Of a stretch of DNA of 64,000 bases, positions 58,811-64,000 are shown piece by piece; position 1 is the first letter of the stretch; every line of letters begins with the position of its first letter. The position numbers and the translations under genes are program-made. The stretch spans positions 77,081,249 through 77,145,248 of the forward strand of contig OZ038423.1 of NCBI GenBank assembly GCA_964036155.1, read 5' to 3'. The notes beneath the pieces are model-generated. The model saw only the letters and a program-made list of their open reading frames with translations, had not been told where the DNA came from and ran no database searches. Source of the stretch: Diploscapter coronatus (lineage: Eukaryota; Nematoda; Chromadorea; Rhabditida; Rhabditidae).

Positions 58811-61800
58811 TCAGTACTTTCCAGCGAACTTCTCGCGCAGCTTTTCCTGATTCGATTCGCTGTTTTCAGGAGGCATCCACGTCGCATATTTCTCGTCTCG
58901 ATCCTCCATTCTGAAATGGCAAATAAAGTTTCTTGAAAATTTGTAGGAGTCATTAAAATTTTGTTTTCACTTTAGACTAAGTGCCGTGATTTGTTTGTAA
59001 AAACTATTGAGTTGCCAGATAAAGTTGGTAAAATGAACTATTTGTTATAATTAGCTCACAAGCAAGGTTGTCCAATATTTTTAATCTTGAAGAATCATTC
59101 CATGAGTTTCCAGCAATAAAACATTTACATACCCCGCCCCATACTCAGTCGATGCGTCGTAGTTCTTTCTCCTGTCCCTCACTCTGATTCGCTTCTTCTT
59201 CACTGCAGATTCGTCACCTTCATCACCTTTCTTCTCCTCTGAATCGTTAATTTCCAACGGTCGTTTTATCTTCTGCAAATATCTCATTTTGAGAAAAATA
59301 GAAAAAGTCATTTTCATGCCCATTTGAAAATGTCACAACTTAACTAGATAGTATGAAGGGTCAGGAAGAGGTAAGGAAATACCTTTGCTTTTGTACGTTG
59401 TCTATTCAAGTTGCGACGTTGCAACATTTTCGAATTGTCTCGTTCAGTGAGAATATTCTATGATTTTGTAAATCTTACCGACTTTTCCTGCTCTACTTCC
59501 ATTTCCTGCACAGGTTTCTTTTCATCTTCATCGTCCTTGAGGTACTTGGACAGATCGATCTTCTTCCTTGGTTCATCAGAGTCTCGGCTCTTTTCAGGTT
59601 TGGGTTTCGGGTTTTCCGGTTTTCCTTTCTCTTGCTCTTTTACCACCTCATCTTTCTTCTTCGATGTCGAAGGTTCAGGAGTCTAAAATATTTCATTGAA
59701 AATATAAAATTCTTGAAGTTGTCAAATTTTTCACCTCTTCCTCGTCACTTTCGACTTCAGGCTTGAAATCTGCTGTGTCACTCTTTTCAATGATCGGTTC
59801 CTCGAAATTGGATGGCTTTGGGACGAGAGCAGGTGCTTTTTCTTTTTTCCCCTCTACTGGAACGCCGTCTTTCTTCACTCGTCCGGCCATGGCAATTTTG
59901 CGGAGAAACGCCTGTTTGTCGGCTTCTAAGTTTATCCTTCGAGAAATAAAAAAATCGAAAAAGGAGAATGATCCAAAACTAAAAGAAAAATTTGAACTGA
60001 CCAGTCTTGACACCTCCCGCTCCCTGCGAAGTGGTGGGCTTGGCTTCAGGCAGCTTGTTCGGCCTCGCAATCATCACCAACTTCTCGAGTTTCTGCGCCT
60101 CGTGAGTCGCTTTGACGAGACGCTGACGGAGAGTGGATTTTTGGATTTTGGTCTGAAAATGTAAGTTCCATAATCAAGAATTCACGAGAAAGATCGATTT
60201 AAAAGATATTTTTTTTTTAAATTGAGACCTTCAAATCATCGCCCTTGGCGGCGCCTCCCTCGAGCTGCTTCACGTAATCATCTAGTTCATCGCCCGTCGC
60301 TTTCGCGTCAACCTTCTTCGTCGACAACTCGTCCAGTTGCTTCTAAAATTATAAGAATTCAGACAAAATTTTCTCTAAATTTCACCTGAATTTCCTCGAC
60401 TTCTTTCCTGGTGTCTTCCAAATCCTTGCACAGAGACTCGTAGGTCTCGATTTTCGTTTGGGTCTTGCCACCGCCCTAAAAGTAAAATAAGTATTCGAGT
60501 CTTTGTCAGAAGGAAAATTAACCGAAGGTAGTCATTTGTATTTGCTAGTAGGTTTTTAGATCATATCATTAGGGAAAATGATGAAAAATACAAGAAGCCA
60601 GAAGAAAATTGTCGGAAAAGTAGCTTCCGAAGGAAAAAGAATCAACCTGAGCCCACTGCATGCGCCTCTCCCTCCTCTTCTCCAATTCGCCCGTCCTGTC
60701 GAGGTACAAATCATCATCTTCGTCGTAGAAGTCGTTGTCCTGCAGGGTCTTTCTCTTCAAACGAGCACGGGTGTTGGAGCGGCTGAAATGAAATCTTCTT
60801 GACGATACAAATCTAAGAGCTAACCGCAAAATGCCATAAGCATCGAGAATTCTGCAGGCCTCGAGAGCGCACTGCACTTGAGCGTCCTTCTTCGACGTCG
60901 TTACCATTGCCTGAGCAGTCGTAGATCTCTCTACGCCGTCAATTTCGATTGGGAGTCTGCAATTATAAATTAGAAGTTTCCAAAAATAAAATAGTAAACG
61001 TTTCATTCTTTCCTAAGATTTTAGTTTAAATGAAATGATAGTAACATTTTTGCCAGTAAGACTCAAGATTTCATAGATTAAAAAAGTTTCTCAGTCAGTC
61101 TTCTAGAAAAGGAAAACGACGATAAACGATGAAACAAAGATTCTTACTCGAGAGTGCAGACCCATTTGTGCGTATGCCCCATTCCCTGCTCGCGGTACTC
61201 GAAGTTCATGTCGAATCCCTCTCGCTCGAAGAACTTCGTCAGGGCCTTCTTCGGGTCCTGCATGTAGTACTGCTCTCGGTCCTCCATCAGATGGGAATCC
61301 AGTTCCAGCTGAAGATAGAGTTTCAAAATGAAAATGAAAAATGGATAAAATCGTTGTATTTTCAAAGAAATTTTCATGATAGCAGGGATGATTTGCAATT
61401 TGGTACAGAATTTCGAATAGACATGTATGGTAGCATATAGTTTATAAGAAAATAGGAAACAAAATATAGCCAACCGGAGTGATAAGTTTGTCGTCGTCAT
61501 CCCCATAATTCATTCCCCAACTAATTCCCTCGTCAGCCTCCTGCTGTTCCTTCTTTCGGATCTCCTCCCTCTTCTCCTCTTCGGCCAATTCTTTCCGAGC
61601 TGCAGCGGCAAGTTTTGCTTCCAGAGTCTGAAAAGTTTCAATTTAGCAAATGTTTTTTCCCCCTCAAACAGATCAGCAAAATCGTATGTGGGATCTTATT
61701 CAATTTGTTCTTTGAATATGAAGAATTATAATCAGGAGGATAATGTCTACCTTCTGGTGAACTTTCTGCTTCATCTCCGTCGGAGAGACGTCCCATTCGT

Positions 61801-62682
61801 CCTCCTTGTCCTCAGGCGGACCGATCAGAGACACGACTCGAGAGCTGCCTCCGAACTGCATCACATAACCGACTCGGATTCGCAGGTACTGCTTCGGGGG
61901 CACTTTCTTCTTGTTTATCTGCAAAAGATTGAAAATGGCCCTAGTGAAGTAATAAAAACAATTATGCAAAAATAATCCTAGTTTCTCCATTTTGAAAATT
62001 GAAAAAAATAATCGTACGGAATTTTTTGTTCAAAAGAAAAACAATTTCAATTTTTACCTTAGTACCATGCGTAGATCCCATGTCGTAGAGATGCCAGCCT
62101 TTCCCGTTCTTGGCCATCAGGTCTTCACCGTACTGCAGAACGGCGTGATAGCGAGACATCGAGGGGTGTTCTGAAATAAATAAACCGGTTTTTGAATTTC
62201 TAAAACGAAACTAGAAAATTACCGAGCATGAGGTCGCAGTTGGGGAGTCTTCCGATGAGGACGAAAGTGCCGTGCTTCCTGGTCTCCAGATTGATTGTGT
62301 CGACAATCGTGCCGTTCTTCACGATTTCCAGTTTGTAGCCGGACTCTGCGGGTGGGTCGCAGGCCCACGTAGGAGGGGTGTAGTGCAGGGCAGGAGCTGC
62401 GATCGACATTCGGTCGGATTTGGGGTTTTCCTTAACAACAATTACGCTTTTGGGTTGACGAGAATTTGAAATTGGCTATTTTCCCTTTGAAATAAAACCT
62501 TTTTTCAGAATAAATTCCCTATTTTTCTTCAGACAATAAATGTCTACCTCCGGAACATCAACAGTCATCGACTCGAACTGCTCCTTCTGTTCCTTTCCAT
62601 CCTCTTCCAAATTCATCGCGAACCCAGGCGGCAATGCGGGTGCCTTGAAGCTGGCCTCATTGGAATGGTCCAAGTCGGCCAT
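58811..62682 (-). CDS. kanadaptin-like FHA-domain protein (SLC4A1AP orthologue)
   Basis: The ATG at 62682 lies 2 bases after a TTTCAG acceptor, a likely trans-splice site ([20 protein letters not shown]). The FHA domain runs from about 62400: [48 protein letters not shown] and [11 protein letters not shown], with the phosphothreonine-binding R, S, H and N/T positions present (GR, SRYH, GSTHGT). It continues [20 protein letters not shown], an [12 protein letters not shown] coiled coil, [20 protein letters not shown] (near 61230, a dsRBD-like fold in kanadaptins), [20 protein letters not shown], a [14 protein letters not shown] coiled coil, and a long charged C-terminus ending [12 protein letters not shown] at 58811-58813. 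Kanadaptin is a nuclear protein linked to RNA splicing in animals; the name comes from an early anion-exchanger interaction report. Gene order puts USP46 head-to-head with it. Confidence 0.92.
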
Positions 62683-63423
62683 TTCTGAAATAATCATTTG
62701 AGATGAGAAGACCACTTTTCAGGAATGTTTAAAGTTTCGATTAAAAAATGTTCCGGAAATAATTCAGAGAAAAACGAGCGCATTCCTGAAAAAAAAACAT
62801 TCAAATAAAATGCAAAAGAAATCAAATTCATGCGATTCTTTCACGGAAAGAAGTGAAGAATTACGGTAGATTCTTCAGCAGCAAATTCGATCAGGTTAGG
62901 TCAAAATCGCAAAAAACGGCGATTTTACGAAGAGATAATCGAGAATTTTGAAAATCGAATCGAAAATGCCACTTTGCGTCGGTGTATTGCGGGAGCAAAG
63001 TTTCAGCCCCGCCCCTTTCGTCCTTAGCTTTTTCTCTTTTCGTTCCTTTCCCCTTTTCTCGCTAATAATCACGATCAATTCGCGTCTTTCGCATTTTCTG
63101 TCGTTTATGCTTCGACAACAGAGTCTGCTGTTCGTTGCCGTTGTCACGAGAGAGTATGGGAATTGAGAGAAGAAGGGAATCGTCTTGTATTCCGATTCGT
63201 AACGACGACAACGGATGCCAGATGCTGTTGCTTAAGTGTTAATGATAATTATTGTCATTCCAGAAGACGAGTAAGTGCATGAACGAGCAATTCTGCATGC
63301 AGTAGAGTGAGCCTTTGCAATTGGAAGGAAGCAAATCGATTTTCTAAATATTTGACTGCTGTCCGAAGCGAACACAAACCACATCAAATCATATCCTGCT
63401 TTCGCGGCTTCTCACTTCCCCTC
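62683..63423. promoter_or_regulatory. shared divergent promoter region of kanadaptin and USP46
   Basis: A 741-base gap separates two start codons pointing away from each other. A pyrimidine-rich tract at about 63000-63120 is the main feature. No coding region is supported. A bidirectional promoter is plausible. Confidence 0.45.
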
Positions 63424-64000
63424 ATGGTTAGTTAATTGGTTTATTTGGAGTTAATTAATTAGGGTAATTAAGGGTTTAGTTAGATGTTTAAAACGCTCCT
63501 ATAAAATATTTCTTCATGAAAATTTGTCGAGCAAATAAATTCACAATTATTCTTTTCAGGGCGCGAATGCATCTCACCTCGAGAAGGAAATCCACGGCGA
63601 ACCCATCAACGAGCATTACTATGGACTCGTCAATGTGAGTTTGCTTTTCATTTCATTTTTAGTTAGACAATTCTTAAACTTTGCAATATTAATGCAGGTC
63701 GAAAGAAAGAATACTGATAAAATATAATCCCGCTTGAACTTTGTAAAGCATCAAAATTATCACTCTTATTACAGTTGAAAAATTTCAAAATTCACCACAT
63801 GTACTGGTAAAGTATAAAATGTCGAAATTTAATTTTTAAGTGAAAATTCGATCTTGTAGTTACAACTTCTTTTTTCTTCATACTATTATTTCTTAGAAAA
63901 CGGTGGTGTAACCACAGTGAGCCTGAAAAATTAAATTTATCCAGTTAAATATTGCAATGTTCAGTTCGGCAACACCTGCTACTGTAACTCGGTGATCCAA
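63424..64000 (+). CDS. usp-46: USP46/USP12-type ubiquitin-specific protease, N-terminus (cut by window edge)
   Basis: The first coding exon appears to encode only the initiator Met (ATG at 63424-63426), followed at once by a donor, GTTAGT. Exon 2 (63560-63634) encodes GANASHLEKEIHGEPINEHY, then YGLVN. Exon 3 starts at 63965 with [12 protein letters not shown] and runs off the edge. GNTCYCNS is the Cys box, with the second C as the catalytic cysteine of USP proteases; the preceding [20 protein letters not shown] is characteristic of USP12/USP46. In C. elegans USP-46 deubiquitinates the glutamate receptor GLR-1; activation needs WD-repeat partners. The start is inferred from family N-termini (M-G-x-N-A-S). 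Confidence 0.9.

Overview
The window looks like nuclear DNA from a nematode. Genes are split into many small exons by short AT-rich introns with GT..(T)TTCAG or TAG borders. Several start codons lie 0 to 7 bases after a 3' splice site, as expected for spliced-leader trans-splicing. The recognisable proteins are nematode-type: a DAF-12 steroid receptor, a PHY/DPY-18 collagen prolyl 4-hydroxylase, secreted ShKT proteins and a two-vWA-domain secreted protein. I read this from sequence only and cannot name the species.

Layout: (1) 1-3877 (-), a secreted protein with two vWA domains joined by a long Thr/Ser-rich linker, running off the left edge. (2) 4590-5405 (+) and 5581-6386 (-), two related secreted double-ShKT genes in tail-to-tail array. 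(3) 6826-7098 (+), an orphan Cys-containing exon-like ORF; 7527-8887 (-), a small two-pass membrane protein. (4) 10970-24819 (-), the daf-12 orthologue with an alternative first exon at 17879-18076. (5) 24820-30924, about 6 kb without a supported gene. (6) 30925-36444 (-), a PPP-family phosphatase carrying an N-terminal transmembrane segment; 36971-38900 (+), a small coiled-coil protein of unknown function. (7) 40107-42903 (+), a gene whose exons encode an Hsp70 ATPase domain followed by a Kelch-like propeller in place of the substrate-binding domain, with one apparent frameshift; a truncated copy of its 3' end lies at 46279-46550. (8) 43900-45835 (-), a 5'-truncated RecQ5-like helicase remnant. 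(9) 47408-50099 (-), the RAD1/MRT-2 checkpoint clamp subunit. (10) 50100-54130, gene-poor, with a complete tRNA-derived SINE at 51105-51403. (11) 54131-58124 (+), prolyl 4-hydroxylase alpha subunit. (12) 58811-62682 (-), kanadaptin (FHA domain). (13) 63424 to the right edge (+), the N-terminus of a USP46/USP12-type deubiquitinase, divergent from kanadaptin.

The genes do not form one pathway. DAF-12 is a hormone-controlled transcription factor, RAD1 a DNA-damage clamp subunit, the prolyl hydroxylase a cuticle-collagen enzyme, and kanadaptin and USP46 housekeeping or regulatory proteins. The most unusual content is the Hsp70-Kelch gene with its mobile-element-marked partial duplicate, the membrane-anchored PPP phosphatase, the paired ShKT genes, and a set of fold-back (MITE-like) repeats and a SINE with intact target-site duplications.
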